Positions 47,427 through 59,770 of a DNA stretch of 64,000 nt are shown one piece after another (positions within the stretch are counted from its first letter, which is position 1; every line of letters begins with the position of its first letter). A program made the translations under genes and the position numbers. The stretch is from Cycloclasticus pugetii PS-1 (GTDB lineage Bacteria > Pseudomonadota > Gammaproteobacteria > Methylococcales > Cycloclasticaceae): contig NZ_ARVU01000001.1 of NCBI RefSeq assembly GCF_000384415.1, forward strand, positions 558,001 to 622,000, in the 5' to 3' direction. Under the pieces are notes generated by a model that was given only the letters and a program-made list of their open reading frames with translations, searched no databases and was not told the origin of the DNA.

Positions 47427-48506
47427 ATGAACTCAAAACAAAACTTGTTGAATTTAGATCGTAAGGGTCTGGAAACATTTTTTACTGAAATAGGTGAAAA
47501 ACCATTTCGTGCGAAACAAGTTTTGAAATGGATTCATCAAGAAGGCATTTCTGATTTTGAGCTAATGACGAATATCAGCAAGGGGTTGCGAACACACCTT
47601 GCTGATATTGCTGAGGTACGCGTACCTGAGATAGTCTTCGAACAAAAATCTGATGATGGAACCTATAAATGGGTGCTTGAGTTAGATGGGCAAAACCGTA
47701 TCGAAACAGTTTTTATTCCTGAAGAAGGTCGCGGTACCTTATGCGTGTCATCACAAGTAGGTTGTGCGCTTGAGTGCACTTTTTGCTCTACGGCGACACA
47801 AGGTTTCAATCGTAACTTATCTGTTGCTGAAATTATTGGGCAGGTATGGGTGGCGGTTAAGGCGCTAAAAGGTAAAGCCAATCTAACAAATGTTGTGATG
47901 ATGGGAATGGGCGAGCCGCTACTTAACTTCAACAATACCGTTACGGCCTTAAACTTAATGATGGACGATTTTGCATACGGCTTAGCCAAACGTCGTGTCA
48001 CAGTCAGCACCTCTGGTGTTGTGCCAGCGATGTATCGTTTGGCCGAAGTAAGTGATGCGAGCCTGGCAGTTTCTCTTCATGCGCCGAACGACGAATTAAG
48101 AAACGAATTAGTACCAATTAATAAAAAATATCCAATTGCTGAGTTGTTAGAAGCCTGTAAGTATTATATTAAAGGCGAAAAACGCCGAAAAATAACCTTT
48201 GAATACGTGATGTTAAGCGGCGTAAATGATTCGGTTGAGCAAGCGCATGAATTAAAGCGCTTATTGGCTGATGTGCCGTCCAAAGTGAATTTGATTCCTT
48301 TTAACCCCTTTCCTAATACACACTACAAACGCTCTAGTAATAATGCGATCCACCGGTTTACCAATGTCTTGAAAGAGGCTGGACTGATAACAACAACACG
48401 TAAAACACGTGGAGACGATATTGATGCTGCTTGTGGGCAATTGGTTGGCAAGGTGAAAGATAAAACAAAACGACAGCTAAAGAACCAGAGGGTAACCGCG
48501 GTATGA
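47427..48506 (+). CDS. rlmN: Dual-specificity 23S rRNA A2503 / tRNA A37 methyltransferase RlmN
   Basis: Radical-SAM enzyme that C2-methylates A2503 of 23S rRNA and A37 of some tRNAs. The 359 residues have the 4Fe-4S cysteines Cys113, Cys117 and Cys120 ([12 protein letters not shown]) and the resolving cysteine in [11 protein letters not shown] near the C terminus. Its stop overlaps the pilF start by 4 bases. Confidence 0.97.
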   Translation: MNSKQNLLNLDRKGLETFFTEIGEKPFRAKQVLKWIHQEGISDFELMTNISKGLRTHLADIAEVRVPEIVFEQKSDDGTYKWVLELDGQNRIETVFIPEEGRGTLCVSSQVGCALECTFCSTATQGFNRNLSVAEIIGQVWVAVKALKGKANLTNVVMMGMGEPLLNFNNTVTALNLMMDDFAYGLAKRRVTVSTSGVVPAMYRLAEVSDASLAVSLHAPNDELRNELVPINKKYPIAELLEACKYYIKGEKRRKITFEYVMLSGVNDSVEQAHELKRLLADVPSKVNLIPFNPFPNTHYKRSSNNAIHRFTNVLKEAGLITTTRKTRGDDIDAACGQLVGKVKDKTKRQLKNQRVTAV

Positions 48507-49282
48507 ATAAATGGATTATTCAAATAATAATGCTGTGTTTTTTGGCTACCCTTGTAGCTTGCCAGCCGCAACACGTTAAAGAAAATAGCGCCTCATCTAT
48601 CCAAGGCACAGAAAAAAGCCCTGCTGATGTTTATGTATCCCTTGGTGTGGAATATATGAAAAGAGGGATGAATGAAGTGGCGTTAGAAAAACTAAAGAAG
48701 GCAATAGATGTTGACCCTTTTTCCAGTAACGCACATAACGTTCTAGCCGTACTCTACGACCGCTTAGGCGAAAAATCATTAGCCGGTGAACATTATAAAA
48801 AAGCAGTGACTCTAAGCCCAAGGAACTCAAGTGCACAAAATAATTATGCACGCTATCTATGTAGCATGAATGAATTTGAGTTGGCAGATCAACACTTTAA
48901 TATAGCAGTTAAAAACCCATTGTATCGGTCTGCGGTGGCGGCGTTAACGAACGCAGGAACGTGTGCATGGAAAGCGGGGCAATTAGATAAAGCGGAAAGC
49001 TATTATCGTACGGCCTTACAGCGAAATAACCGTTCGGCTGTGACATTATTACAAATGGCCAAATTAAAATTTGAAATGCAGAACTACTTATCCGTACGGG
49101 CTTATCTGCAGCGCTTTAAAGAAGTAAGCAAGCATACACCAGCCTCTTTATGGTTAGGTATTCAAGCAGAAGATAAGCTGGGTGATAGCGATAGTGTTGC
49201 CAGTTATATTCTTCAATTAAAACGACTTTATCCAGACTCGCACGAAATGGGCTTGTTAGAAAAAAGTAAGTTCAACCGTTAA
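48503..49282 (+). CDS. pilF: Type IV pilus biogenesis lipoprotein PilF (PilW)
   Basis: Outer-membrane lipoprotein needed for PilQ secretin assembly. The 259-residue precursor has lipobox LVAC (Cys20) and about six TPR motifs from residue 43 ([30 protein letters not shown]). In most relatives rodZ and ispG come next; here hisS follows after 16 bases. No other pilus gene is in the window. Confidence 0.92.
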   Translation: MNKWIIQIIMLCFLATLVACQPQHVKENSASSIQGTEKSPADVYVSLGVEYMKRGMNEVALEKLKKAIDVDPFSSNAHNVLAVLYDRLGEKSLAGEHYKKAVTLSPRNSSAQNNYARYLCSMNEFELADQHFNIAVKNPLYRSAVAALTNAGTCAWKAGQLDKAESYYRTALQRNNRSAVTLLQMAKLKFEMQNYLSVRAYLQRFKEVSKHTPASLWLGIQAEDKLGDSDSVASYILQLKRLYPDSHEMGLLEKSKFNR

Positions 49283-49298
49283 CAATAACACAAGGCCA

Positions 49299-50564
49299 AT
49301 GAGTAAAAAGTTACAAGCCATTCGTGGTATGCATGATATTTTGCCCGATAAAACACCATTGTGGCAGCGATTAGAAAAAGCGATGTCAACAGTGTGTCAA
49401 CAATACGGTTATTCAGAAATACGCATGCCGTTAGTTGAAAGTACGGATTTGTTTTGTCGCTCGATCGGTGAAGTGACCGATATCGTTGAAAAAGAAATGT
49501 ACACATTCGATGATCGCAATGGAGACTCACTGAGCTTGCGGCCAGAAGGAACAGCAAGTTGCGTAAGAGCTGGTTTAGAGCATGGTTTGTTTTATAACCA
49601 AATTCAACGTTTATGGTATCAAGGCCCTATGTTTCGTCATGAACGTCCGCAAAAAGGGCGTTATCGACAGTTTCATCAAATTGGTATTGAATGTTTTGGT
49701 ATGTCGGGCGCAGAGATTGAAGCTGAAGTCATTCTTATGTCGTATAGACTCTGGAAAAACCTTGGTTTAGCAAGCGAATTAACCTTAGAGATTAATACAT
49801 TGGGTACGCTCGAAGAGCGGACAGCCTATAAAGATATTTTGGTGGCGTACTTTAAGCAACATTTAGAACAATTAGATGAAGATAGCACACGTCGATTAGC
49901 CACGAACCCACTGCGTATATTGGACAGCAAAAACCCAGCCATGCAAACATTAATCGAATCAGCGCCACAATTAATAGATTCTTTAGGTGAGCAGTCCACG
50001 CAACATTTTGAAACGTTGCAAGGCTATTTGATGGATGCAGGTATTCGATTTAAACATAACCCACGGTTGGTTCGAGGTTTAGATTATTATTCACACACGG
50101 TGTTTGAATGGACCACTACATCACTAGGTGCACAAGGAACTGTTTGTGCTGGTGGTCGTTACGACGGTTTGATCGACCAACTGGGTGGTAAGCAAACCCC
50201 TGCTGTTGGTTTGGCAATGGGCGTTGAACGTTTGGTACTGCTGTTGGAGCAGCGTGAATGGCCTGAAGCAACACCCTTGGCTTATATCGTTTATCAAGGT
50301 GAGCCGGCTAGAAAAGAAGCGATACAATTGGCTGAACGTTTACGGGATCAATTGCCAGAAGAAGGCATTGTTCTTCATTGTGGCAATGGTAGCTTAAAAA
50401 GTCAGTTTAAAAAGGCAGACAAGGTTGGTGCCAAGTTCGCGCTCATTCTAGGTGAAGCAGAAATTGAAGAAAATAAAGTGAGTATTAAGTTTTTACGTGA
50501 CAGACAAGAACAACAACAAGTGCCGAATAATCAAATAGACGCATTTTTAAAAAATAACAGTTAA
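49299..50564 (+). CDS. hisS: Histidyl-tRNA synthetase
   Basis: Class II aminoacyl-tRNA synthetase charging tRNA-His. The 421 residues show motif 1 around residues 40-65, motif 2 ([17 protein letters not shown] and [19 protein letters not shown]) and the histidine A loop [12 protein letters not shown]. Length matches E. coli HisS (424). It is within the ndk-to-der cluster and 10 bases before yfgM. Confidence 0.97.
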   Translation: MSKKLQAIRGMHDILPDKTPLWQRLEKAMSTVCQQYGYSEIRMPLVESTDLFCRSIGEVTDIVEKEMYTFDDRNGDSLSLRPEGTASCVRAGLEHGLFYNQIQRLWYQGPMFRHERPQKGRYRQFHQIGIECFGMSGAEIEAEVILMSYRLWKNLGLASELTLEINTLGTLEERTAYKDILVAYFKQHLEQLDEDSTRRLATNPLRILDSKNPAMQTLIESAPQLIDSLGEQSTQHFETLQGYLMDAGIRFKHNPRLVRGLDYYSHTVFEWTTTSLGAQGTVCAGGRYDGLIDQLGGKQTPAVGLAMGVERLVLLLEQREWPEATPLAYIVYQGEPARKEAIQLAERLRDQLPEEGIVLHCGNGSLKSQFKKADKVGAKFALILGEAEIEENKVSIKFLRDRQEQQQVPNNQIDAFLKNNS

Positions 50565-50574
50565 AACGGAAAAG

Positions 50575-51264
50575 ATGATGGACACTTATCAAACAGAAGA
50601 AGAACAGGTTGAACGGATCAAAAAATGGTGGGCAGATAACTCTCGTTCACTTATTGCTGGAGTCGTGTTGGGTTTAATAGGCCTTTTTGGTTGGCAAAGT
50701 TGGCAGGGCCAGCAGCAAAACCATGCGCTGGAAGCTTCAGATGCCTACCAGCAATTGGCCCAATCAATGGAAAGTTCAACGTTTGAAGCGGCAATTGTCT
50801 TGGCTGAAGAAATTGATAAAACCTATAGCGATACACCTTATGCAGCGTTGGCTGGCTTGCAAAAAGCCAAAGCACAACTTGAAACTGGTGATCGTAAAGC
50901 GGCAGTTGAATCACTAGAAAAAGTGGCTGATTTGGATGGCAATAAAGCCCTTCAACATATTGCGCGTATACGTGCGTTTAGAATTAGACTGGCTGATGGT
51001 GATGCGAATGGCGTTGTGAGTGATCTTGAATCAGTGATTTCGGGAGAAAACGGGATTAACCCAGGACAATTTATTGGCCAATACGAGGCATTAAAAGGTG
51101 ATGCATATCGCCAGTTGGGTAATGTAGAAAAAGCTAGATCTGGCTATATGGCAGCATTGAGAGACGCAACATTAGATAGCCAGTTGATCCAGTTAAAACT
51201 GGATGATCTAGGACCGCCGACTATTGTTGACGGTACAGAAACTGTACAAGAGATAGAAAAATGA
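50575..51264 (+). CDS. yfgM: YfgM family protein (ancillary SecYEG / TPR protein)
   Basis: Inner-membrane protein with a periplasmic TPR domain that in E. coli associates with SecYEG and PpiD. The 229 residues start MMDTYQTEEEQVERIKKWWADN, followed by one transmembrane helix (about 26-44, LIAGVVLGLIGLFGWQSW) and repeats to the C terminus. The second ATG (50578) is equally possible. Its stop overlaps bamB by 4 bases, preserving the yfgM-bamB-der order. Confidence 0.94.
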   Translation: MMDTYQTEEEQVERIKKWWADNSRSLIAGVVLGLIGLFGWQSWQGQQQNHALEASDAYQQLAQSMESSTFEAAIVLAEEIDKTYSDTPYAALAGLQKAKAQLETGDRKAAVESLEKVADLDGNKALQHIARIRAFRIRLADGDANGVVSDLESVISGENGINPGQFIGQYEALKGDAYRQLGNVEKARSGYMAALRDATLDSQLIQLKLDDLGPPTIVDGTETVQEIEK

Positions 51265-52487
51265 GTCGGTTAAGCCTAGTTATTTTGCTGCTTTTTTTAG
51301 CAGGTTGTGCGGGAATCGTAGAAAAAACCAAATCGGCCGGTAAGAGCTTGGAAAGTGGCATTATCGATATGATGAGCACATCCGAAGAAGATGAGTCTGC
51401 ACCTCCACGTGAATTGGCTGAAATTGTTGAGGAAGTTAGCCTTACACCTGTCTGGCAGCAAAAAGCAAGTGAAGGCAAAGGCTCTAAATACCTGAAGCTT
51501 GAAATGGTCGTGTCAGATGGCAAGCTTTTCGTAGCGGATTTAAAAGGCAAGGTCCTTGCAATAGATCAAATGACGGGTGAACTAATATGGGAAGTCAAAA
51601 CTGAACTTCCGATCTCAGGTGGCTTAGAGGTGGGTTATGAACATGTCTTCTTTGGCACCACAGATGCTGATGTTGTTGCACTAAAATTAAATGATGGTGA
51701 TACAGCATGGACTTCACAAGTCTCTAGTGAAGTATTGTCAACACCGAGGTTTTCAGATGGGCTTCTTGTGGTTCGTAGTGTTGATGGCGCAGTGAATACA
51801 CTGGATGCTGCAAACGGTGAAGAGCGTTGGTCGTATATTCGCGATGTACCAGCATTAAGTTTACGTGGTACCAGTTCTCCGGTTGTTAAAAGTGGAGGTG
51901 TTATCTGTGGCTATGCTAATGGTAAATTGGTGGTGTTGCGATTAAAAGATGGTCTGCAGATCTGGGAAACAAGTGTTGCCGTAGCGAGAGGCCGTGGTGC
52001 ACTATCACGGATGGTAGATGTGGATTCAGATCCATTAGCAGGAGAGCGTTATATTTATGCAGCCACCTTCAATGGCGGGGTTGTAGCCGTTGATGTAAGG
52101 TCTGGCCAAATTGTGTGGCGTCGCTCAGAAATGTCGTCATATAAGAAAATGATTGCAGACTGGGTGTCCATTTATGTTGTTGATGTGAATAACCACCTAT
52201 GGTCTGCTGACCAAAATGATGGCAGCATTAATTGGCTACAGGATAGTTTAGAGCACCGCCAATTAACACCCCTTACTCAAGCTGGAGATTATTTGTTAAC
52301 GGCTGATTACGAAGGCTATCTTCATGTGATAAATAGCACGGATGGCGCGTTGGTTGGACGTTTAAGAGTGAGTGATGTCGCGATTTCTACAGCGCCTATT
52401 ATTGATGATGGCTTGATTTATGTGCAAGACATAGAAGGTGTTATAACGGCCTTACGAATGGACACTCTGTCGGTCACGGAAGAGTAA
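51261..52487 (+). CDS. bamB: Outer-membrane protein assembly factor BamB
   Basis: Lipoprotein of the BAM complex that supports insertion of outer-membrane beta-barrels. The 408-residue precursor has lipobox LAGC (Cys16) and an eight-bladed PQQ-type propeller, seen as repeats such as VLAIDQMTGELIWEVKTE, VVALKLNDGDTAWTSQV and VVAVDVRSGQIVWRRS. Coupled to yfgM and 3 bases before der. Confidence 0.95.
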   Translation: MSRLSLVILLLFLAGCAGIVEKTKSAGKSLESGIIDMMSTSEEDESAPPRELAEIVEEVSLTPVWQQKASEGKGSKYLKLEMVVSDGKLFVADLKGKVLAIDQMTGELIWEVKTELPISGGLEVGYEHVFFGTTDADVVALKLNDGDTAWTSQVSSEVLSTPRFSDGLLVVRSVDGAVNTLDAANGEERWSYIRDVPALSLRGTSSPVVKSGGVICGYANGKLVVLRLKDGLQIWETSVAVARGRGALSRMVDVDSDPLAGERYIYAATFNGGVVAVDVRSGQIVWRRSEMSSYKKMIADWVSIYVVDVNNHLWSADQNDGSINWLQDSLEHRQLTPLTQAGDYLLTADYEGYLHVINSTDGALVGRLRVSDVAISTAPIIDDGLIYVQDIEGVITALRMDTLSVTEE

Positions 52488-52490
52488 ACG

Positions 52491-53897
52491 ATGCTACCTG
52501 TTATTGCCTTAGTTGGCCGACCTAATGTCGGTAAATCAACATTATTTAATTACTTAACGCGTACACGTGATGCATTAGTTGCTGATTACCCAGGGCTTAC
52601 CCGTGATCGACAATATGGGTTAGTAAAACGTGCAGATATCAAATCTCTAGTGGTTGATACGGGTGGAATTACGGCAACTGCAGACGGCATTGATGGCGTT
52701 GCTGTAGAGCAGGTCGAGCGAGCACTTGAAGAAGCTGATGTGGTTTTATTTTTGGTTGATACGCGCCATGGTATTCACCCTATTGATGAAGAAATAGGGC
52801 AAAATTTACGAAAACTTGGCAAACAAATCGTACTTGTTGCAAATAAAACTGATGGTTTAGATGCTAATACACATATCGCAGAATTTCATAAAATGGGCTT
52901 CGATAAACCATGGCCGATTGCAGCAACACATGGGCGAGGTGTGGTTGAGCTCTTAAGGCATGTATCAAACATTTTGCCGAAAATAGAGTCATTTGATGAC
53001 ACATTGGCAGGAGAAGGAATCAGGGTTGCTGTCATTGGGCGACCTAATGTAGGCAAATCGACACTGATTAATCGCTTGCTGGGTGAGGAGCGGGTCGTCG
53101 TTTTTGATCAGCCCGGCACTACGCGTGATAGTGTTTTTATCCCTTTTGAACGTGATGGCAAACAATATACATTGATTGATACGGCTGGTGTTCGTCGTCG
53201 TTCAAAAGTATCAGAAGCCGTTGAGAAATTTAGCATTGTGCAAACACTACGTGCAATTGATGACACGCACGTGGTCATTTACATGATTGATGCGAGTGAA
53301 GGGGTGACCGATCAGGATGCGAGTTTGCTCGGAATGGTACTGGAATCAGGACGAGCATTGGTTATTGGTTTAAATAAATGGGATGGCTTGTCGGAAGATC
53401 AACGAGAAAAAGTGAAGCGTCAAATTGATGTGAAATTAAGTTTTCTTGAGTATGCGGAACGTTACTTTATTTCTGCGTTGCATGGCAGTGGTGTCGGTAA
53501 GTTATTTGAATCAATTGGGGCGTTATATCGATCTGCGATGATTGATATGTCAACACCACGGTTAACCGAAATTCTTGAAAATGCGATCAAAGCTCACCAA
53601 CCCCCATTGGTAGGTGGTCGTCGGATTAAACTTAAATTTGCACACCAAGGTGGGCAAAACCCACCTGTCATCATCATTCATGGTAACCAAACGGTGTCGG
53701 TTCCTGGTAGTTATAAGCGATATTTAATGAATGCCTTTAGAGAAAAGCTAGGGTTAGTGGGAACACCGGTAAGGATAGAGTTTAAATCGCCGGATAATCC
53801 TTATGCTAAAAAAACAAGGAAGTCGGCGACAAATATCGAAAAAGGCAAAGTCAGTAAATTAAAAGAGAAAAGAAAAAGCAAACCTAAACATCGATAA
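52491..53897 (+). CDS. der: Ribosome biogenesis GTPase Der (EngA)
   Basis: Essential double GTPase for 50S assembly. The 468 residues contain G domain 1 (GRPNVGKST at 8-16, NKTD near 120), G domain 2 (GRPNVGKST near 183, [13 protein letters not shown]), a KH-like domain (about 365-440), and a Lys-rich tail. It is the last gene of the ndk-to-der run and convergent with the zinc-ribbon gene. Confidence 0.98.
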   Translation: MLPVIALVGRPNVGKSTLFNYLTRTRDALVADYPGLTRDRQYGLVKRADIKSLVVDTGGITATADGIDGVAVEQVERALEEADVVLFLVDTRHGIHPIDEEIGQNLRKLGKQIVLVANKTDGLDANTHIAEFHKMGFDKPWPIAATHGRGVVELLRHVSNILPKIESFDDTLAGEGIRVAVIGRPNVGKSTLINRLLGEERVVVFDQPGTTRDSVFIPFERDGKQYTLIDTAGVRRRSKVSEAVEKFSIVQTLRAIDDTHVVIYMIDASEGVTDQDASLLGMVLESGRALVIGLNKWDGLSEDQREKVKRQIDVKLSFLEYAERYFISALHGSGVGKLFESIGALYRSAMIDMSTPRLTEILENAIKAHQPPLVGGRRIKLKFAHQGGQNPPVIIIHGNQTVSVPGSYKRYLMNAFREKLGLVGTPVRIEFKSPDNPYAKKTRKSATNIEKGKVSKLKEKRKSKPKHR

Positions 53898-53908
53898 CTA
53901 AACCCTTC

Positions 53909-54169
53909 TTAGGCCGTAGGGTCACTCGCTTTTTCCTGAATTTTAATACCCTGGCCTTCGTGTTTGAGGTTTAAAAGCTCAGGATATTTTTTAGTACGTT
54001 TCTTTAAGCTGTGCCGAATTGAACGAATGAGGTACCTGGTGTTAGTGTCCCAAGGTAAGTCAAATTCATTTTTACAGTGTGTGCAGGTAAAAGTGGCTGT
54101 TTCACCATCATGGATAATAGTGGTGATTGTCCAATGGTCGCATTTAGTGCAAAGGTCTTTGATATGCAT
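53909..54169 (-). CDS. Small zinc-ribbon protein
   Basis: Hypothetical protein of 86 residues. Cys7-x-x-Cys10 (LCTKC) and Cys29-x-x-Cys32 (CTHC) form an apparent zinc ribbon, followed by a basic helix (RSIRHSLKKRTKKYPELLNL). It resembles nucleic-acid-binding or small regulator proteins but I do not recognise a family. It lies 8 bases downstream of the M23 peptidase gene on the same strand, so the two are likely co-transcribed. Confidence 0.7.
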   Translation of the reverse strand: MHIKDLCTKCDHWTITTIIHDGETATFTCTHCKNEFDLPWDTNTRYLIRSIRHSLKKRTKKYPELLNLKHEGQGIKIQEKASDPTA

Positions 54170-54177
54170 AGTGATGA

Positions 54178-55020
54178 TTACTTGTTTTTGCTAAGTTTGT
54201 GTATATGGTCGCTAATAAAAAATGCAGGGTCAACCTTGCTTTTATTAAGATAAATATTCCAATGCAAGTGAGCACCTGTTACTCGACCGGTGGTGCCAAT
54301 TTCGGCTATTTTTTGCCCTTGTTTAACAGTGTCTCCTGTGCTGACAAAGGTTTTGTTTAAATGGAAGTAGCCGCTAATCAACCCCTGTCCATGATCAACC
54401 AATACTGTGTTGCCGTTAAAAAAATAATCCCCGACGTCTAGAATAGTGCCTGCAGCTGGTGAGGTAACAGGGGTGCCCGTAGGCGCTGCGATATCTAAGC
54501 CGCTATGTGGTTTTCTCGGTTGATTATTAAAAAAACGTTTTAAGCCAAACGGACTGCTGAGTCGGCCATGCGTTGGTAAGCTAAACTCAACTTGTGGGGT
54601 CGTGTCAGACCAAGTAGATAAAGCTTTAGAGAGTGTTTTTTTCTCGCGATTGATACGCTCCATATCCATTTTATTTGGGTTGATCATGCGTTTATTTTTA
54701 GGCGTTTTTTTTAAAGTAATGTATTGAGCTGGGTAGGTTTTATCGCTAACTTCAAATGTCGTGACTTGAGCCGTTTGTTGATCTAGCAATTTATGAGTGC
54801 CAGATTTTGCTGACAAGGGAATTCCAACAATAGCCACCCATTGATTATTTTTAAGTAGGGTTAACACTTTATTATTTTGATAATAGAGGGCCGGCTGTGT
54901 TTGAGACTTCAGTGGAATAACGGCAATACCACCGGGTACGGGATGATGTTGAGGGAAAGCGTGAGCCGTTTGCATAAACAAAAGGCTAATAGCGAGTACA
55001 TAAGCGTTAAGTGTTTTCAT
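54178..55020 (-). CDS. M23-family metallopeptidase (LytM domain)
   Basis: Periplasmic peptidoglycan endopeptidase or a LytM-type regulator. The 280-residue precursor has a signal peptide (about 1-21, ending AHA). The C-terminal M23 domain keeps the zinc ligands His and Asp (HSGLDIAAPTGTPV) and His-Leu-His (HLHWN), so it is likely catalytic. The N-terminal region (about 25-145) resembles the PA-type domain of the Pseudomonas/Vibrio homologues. It overlaps xseA by 14 bases, on the same strand. Confidence 0.9.
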   Translation of the reverse strand: MKTLNAYVLAISLLFMQTAHAFPQHHPVPGGIAVIPLKSQTQPALYYQNNKVLTLLKNNQWVAIVGIPLSAKSGTHKLLDQQTAQVTTFEVSDKTYPAQYITLKKTPKNKRMINPNKMDMERINREKKTLSKALSTWSDTTPQVEFSLPTHGRLSSPFGLKRFFNNQPRKPHSGLDIAAPTGTPVTSPAAGTILDVGDYFFNGNTVLVDHGQGLISGYFHLNKTFVSTGDTVKQGQKIAEIGTTGRVTGAHLHWNIYLNKSKVDPAFFISDHIHKLSKNK

Positions 55021-56353
55021 GGATACTTTCTATATTGGTTTTCAATACCCCATTCGTTAATTGAATATTGATTTTTTCACCTAAAACAACCTGATGAATA
55101 TTTTTCACGATTGTACCATCAGCCTCACGCTTGCTGATGCTATAGCCTCGCGCTAAAGTAGCTAAGGGGCTGAGTGTCTCAAGCCCTTTGTTACAGTCGG
55201 TAAAACGTAAGCGTGCTTGTTGTAAGTTCAGTTGTATTGGTTTAGGTAAGCGTTGTTGAAGACGTATTAGCCGTTGTTCTAAAGCGTGTGCCTGATGACT
55301 AGGGTTATTGTTTAAGAGGCGGGCGCTTAGTTCGGATAGGCGGAGTTTTCGCTGTTGTAAAACACGTTGAGGTGTTTGCATTAAACGAGCATGGTAATCA
55401 TCTAAGCGCTGGGCATGAGCTTGCAATTGTGCGCCTGGGTGGGAACGCTTTAATCGGTGGTGGAGGTGATTTAAGGTTTGTTTTTTATCTGATAAATGAC
55501 TCGATAATGTATTTGTTAACTGCTTAGCTAAATAATTAAAATGACTCAGCCATTGGTGTTGGTCAGGGCTGACCCGTTCGGCTGCTGCGGAGGGTGTGGC
55601 GGCGCGATGATCCGCAACAAAGTCAGCGATGGTAAAGTCTACTTCATGACCAATGGCGCTAATAATCGGTATAGATGAGTGATAAATTGCTCGTGCAACA
55701 ATTTCTTCATTAAAGGCCCATAAATCCTCTAATGAACCACCGCCACGAGCGAGAATAAGAACGTCACAATCTTTACGCTCATTAGCCAACTTGATGGCAC
55801 TTACAATTTCGTTTTTAGCACCATCGCCTTGCACGGTAACGGGGTAAATCAGCACAGGTAAGGCGGGGAAACGGTTATTTAATACGGTTAAAATATCATG
55901 AATAGCCGCCCCGCTGGATGAGGTGATAACGCCGACTTTTTTGGCTAATTCAGGCAGTGGTTTTTTATGTTGCTCATCATAAAGCCCTTCGAGTGACAGT
56001 TTGTTTTTTAACATCTCAAACTGTTGTCGAAGAGCGCCTTCGCCAGCAGCTTCCATGTGTTCAGCAATTAACTGGAAATTGCCACGAGCCTCATAAAGGC
56101 TAACCCGAGCTTTTAAGGTAATGCGCATGCCGTTGTCTGGTTTGAAACCTACTTTGCGAAGTTGGGCGCGAAACATGGCACATTGCACTTGGGCTTTATC
56201 GTCTTTTAAGGTGAAGTAAATATGCCCGGACACAGGACGAGATAAGTTAGATATTTCACCTTCGATGCAGAGTGTTAAAAATGTTCCCTCAAGCAAAATT
56301 CGTGTTTCCCGACACAACTCGGAGACGGTATAAATGTGTGTATTGTCGCGCAT
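55007..56353 (-). CDS. xseA: Exodeoxyribonuclease VII large subunit
   Basis: Degrades single-stranded DNA from both ends with XseB, in mismatch repair and stress. The 448 residues have the N-terminal OB domain (GEISNLSRPVSGHIYFTLKDDKAQVQCAMFR), the catalytic core (GVITSSSGAAIHDIL, ILARGGGSLEDLWAFNEE, SAIGHEVDFTIADFVADHRAATPSAAAE) and a long helical C-terminal region. xseB is not adjacent. Divergent from guaB, a common gammaproteobacterial order. Confidence 0.96.
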   Translation of the reverse strand: MRDNTHIYTVSELCRETRILLEGTFLTLCIEGEISNLSRPVSGHIYFTLKDDKAQVQCAMFRAQLRKVGFKPDNGMRITLKARVSLYEARGNFQLIAEHMEAAGEGALRQQFEMLKNKLSLEGLYDEQHKKPLPELAKKVGVITSSSGAAIHDILTVLNNRFPALPVLIYPVTVQGDGAKNEIVSAIKLANERKDCDVLILARGGGSLEDLWAFNEEIVARAIYHSSIPIISAIGHEVDFTIADFVADHRAATPSAAAERVSPDQHQWLSHFNYLAKQLTNTLSSHLSDKKQTLNHLHHRLKRSHPGAQLQAHAQRLDDYHARLMQTPQRVLQQRKLRLSELSARLLNNNPSHQAHALEQRLIRLQQRLPKPIQLNLQQARLRFTDCNKGLETLSPLATLARGYSISKREADGTIVKNIHQVVLGEKINIQLTNGVLKTNIESIHENT

Positions 56354-56376
56354 AATGTCGGAAAGCTATCTATTAG

Positions 56377-57905
<1,529 letters not shown>

Positions 57906-57919
57906 TAAAGAGGTTTAGT

Positions 57920-59509
57920 TTGAATACACAGCAACACGAAGATATCCATTCTCATAAAATTCTAATTTTAGATTTTGGTTCGCAATACACACAGTTAATT
58001 GCTCGACGCATACGCGAAATAGGCGTGTATTGTGAAATTTATCCATACGATGTTGAATCGCAATCGATTAGCGATTTTAAGGCGAATGGCATCATTTTGT
58101 CGGGTGGCCCCGAAACTGTTACAAATGGTGATGCGCCCCAAGCGCCCAGCATTGTTTTTGAATTATCTGTGCCTGTCTTAGGTATTTGTTATGGCATGCA
58201 GACAATGGCGGCTCAAATGGGTGGTCGTGTTGAAGCATCTGAGGTTAAAGAATTCGGTTATGCCAGTATTCGAGCACGTGGACATACAGAGTTATTAAGA
58301 GATATTGAAGACCATACCACGCCAGAGGGTTATGGCATGTTGGATGTGTGGATGAGCCACGGCGACAAAGTGGTTGAGCTGCCTGAAGGTTTCAAATTGA
58401 TGGCAAGCACCGAAAGCGCTCCTATCGCAGGTATGGCTGATGAGGATAAACATTTTTACGGCCTACAGTTTCACCCGGAAGTAACGCATACAAAACAAGG
58501 AGGGCGAATTTTAAGTCGCTTTGTTTTGGATATTTGTCAGTGTGAGGCATTGTGGACGTCAAAAAACATTATTGACAGTAGTATTGAATCTGTTCGCGAA
58601 CAAGTTGGTAACGAACAAGTGGTGTTAGGTTTATCGGGTGGTGTTGACTCTTCTGTTGTTGCTGCGTTATTGCATAAGGCGATTGGTCAACAGCTGATCT
58701 GTGTATTTGTTGATACGGGTTTGCTTCGTTTAAACGAAGGGGATCAAGTAATGGCCATGTTTGCTGAACACATGGGGGTTAATGTTATACGTGTTAATGC
58801 CGAACAACGCTACCTTGATAAATTAAAAGGTGTTTCTGACCCTGAAGAGAAAAGAATTATTATTGGTAATCTATTTGTTGAAATTTTTGATGAAGAATCA
58901 GCAAAGTTAACCAATGCAAAATGGTTGGCCCAAGGCACCATTTACCCGGATGTTATTGAGTCAGCAGGGGCTAAAACAGGTAAGGCGCATCTTATCAAGT
59001 CACACCATAATGTAGGTGGCTTACCAAAAGACATGAAGTTAAAGCTGGTTGAACCTTTACGTGAGCTTTTTAAAGATGAAGTTCGGCAAATTGGGGTGGA
59101 GCTTGGCTTACCATCGGATATGGTCTATCGTCACCCGTTTCCCGGTCCAGGCCTTGGCGTAAGAATATTAGGTGAAGTAAAAAAAGAATACGCAGATTTA
59201 TTGCGTCTGGCCGATGACATCTTTATTAGCGAATTATATAAACACGACTTGTATCATAAAACTAGTCAGGCATTTGCTGTGTTTTTACCGGTTAAATCAG
59301 TGGGTGTTACTGGTGATGGTCGGCGCTATGAATATGTTATTGCATTACGTGCAGTTGAAACGATCGACTTTATGACAGCGCGTTGGGCGCAGCTTCCTTA
59401 TGACTTTTTAGGACATGTGTCGAACCGTATTATTAATGAAATATCAGGTATTTCCCGTGTTACCTACGATATTTCAGGAAAGCCACCTGCCACGATAGAG
59501 TGGGAATAA
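57920..59509 (+). CDS. guaA: GMP synthase (glutamine-hydrolysing), TTG start
   Basis: Converts XMP to GMP using glutamine and ATP. The 529 residues have a class I amidotransferase domain (nucleophile Cys90 in [15 protein letters not shown]) and an ATP-pyrophosphatase domain ([16 protein letters not shown]) with the C-terminal dimer domain. There is no ATG before the conserved [19 protein letters not shown]. The TTG at 57920, preceded by AAAGAGG, is the best start. A long hairpin terminator follows. Confidence 0.97.
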   Translation: MNTQQHEDIHSHKILILDFGSQYTQLIARRIREIGVYCEIYPYDVESQSISDFKANGIILSGGPETVTNGDAPQAPSIVFELSVPVLGICYGMQTMAAQMGGRVEASEVKEFGYASIRARGHTELLRDIEDHTTPEGYGMLDVWMSHGDKVVELPEGFKLMASTESAPIAGMADEDKHFYGLQFHPEVTHTKQGGRILSRFVLDICQCEALWTSKNIIDSSIESVREQVGNEQVVLGLSGGVDSSVVAALLHKAIGQQLICVFVDTGLLRLNEGDQVMAMFAEHMGVNVIRVNAEQRYLDKLKGVSDPEEKRIIIGNLFVEIFDEESAKLTNAKWLAQGTIYPDVIESAGAKTGKAHLIKSHHNVGGLPKDMKLKLVEPLRELFKDEVRQIGVELGLPSDMVYRHPFPGPGLGVRILGEVKKEYADLLRLADDIFISELYKHDLYHKTSQAFAVFLPVKSVGVTGDGRRYEYVIALRAVETIDFMTARWAQLPYDFLGHVSNRIINEISGISRVTYDISGKPPATIEWE

Positions 59510-59520
59510 CTCCAGAAAAT

Positions 59521-59575
59521 AGGTAACAGGCTGAATGAGTTTAAAATATTCAGCTTGTTACCTTTACTTCTTGTG
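59521..59575 (+). terminator. Strong terminator after guaA
   Basis: AGGTAACAGGCTGAAT (59521-59536) pairs with ATTCAGCTTGTTACCT (59548-59563) over 16 positions, one a G-T pair, around an 11-base loop. It is followed by T-rich TTACTTCTTGTGCTATT. Confidence 0.85.
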
Positions 59576-59651
59576 CTATTAAGCTGTGTTAGGCAAATTC
59601 TTTCAACACTATAATTCGTGATACTCTTGTCCTTAAGTTAGGGGGTGAATA

Positions 59652-59708
59652 ATGCCTATGCCGTGTCAAAAGTGCTATACAGGGCACAAAAAATCGACAA
59701 CTCCCTAA
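59652..59708 (+). CDS. Possible 18-residue CxxC peptide
   Basis: A short ORF begins ATG 59652 directly after GGGGGTGAATA, a strong Shine-Dalgarno-like run, and encodes MPMPCQKCYTGHKKSTTP. It contains one CxxC. It could be a leader peptide or chance. No family is recognised, and it sits between the guaA terminator and the yhiI promoter candidate. Confidence 0.2.
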   Translation: MPMPCQKCYTGHKKSTTP

Positions 59709-59742
59709 TATTATTTAAAGCGTGTGGCAAAAAAATGCTATT

Positions 59743-59770
59743 TTGACCATAGCTACACCCTCATTGTATT
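59743..59770 (+). promoter_or_regulatory. Candidate promoter of the yhiI-rbbA-yhhJ operon
   Basis: TTGACC (59743-59748), a 16-base spacer and TGTATT (59765-59770), about 110 bases before the yhiI start. The -10 is only four of six. Confidence 0.35.

Noticed and set aside
47663-48010. 115-codon antisense ORF in rlmN
   Set aside because: Shadow of a well-supported gene.
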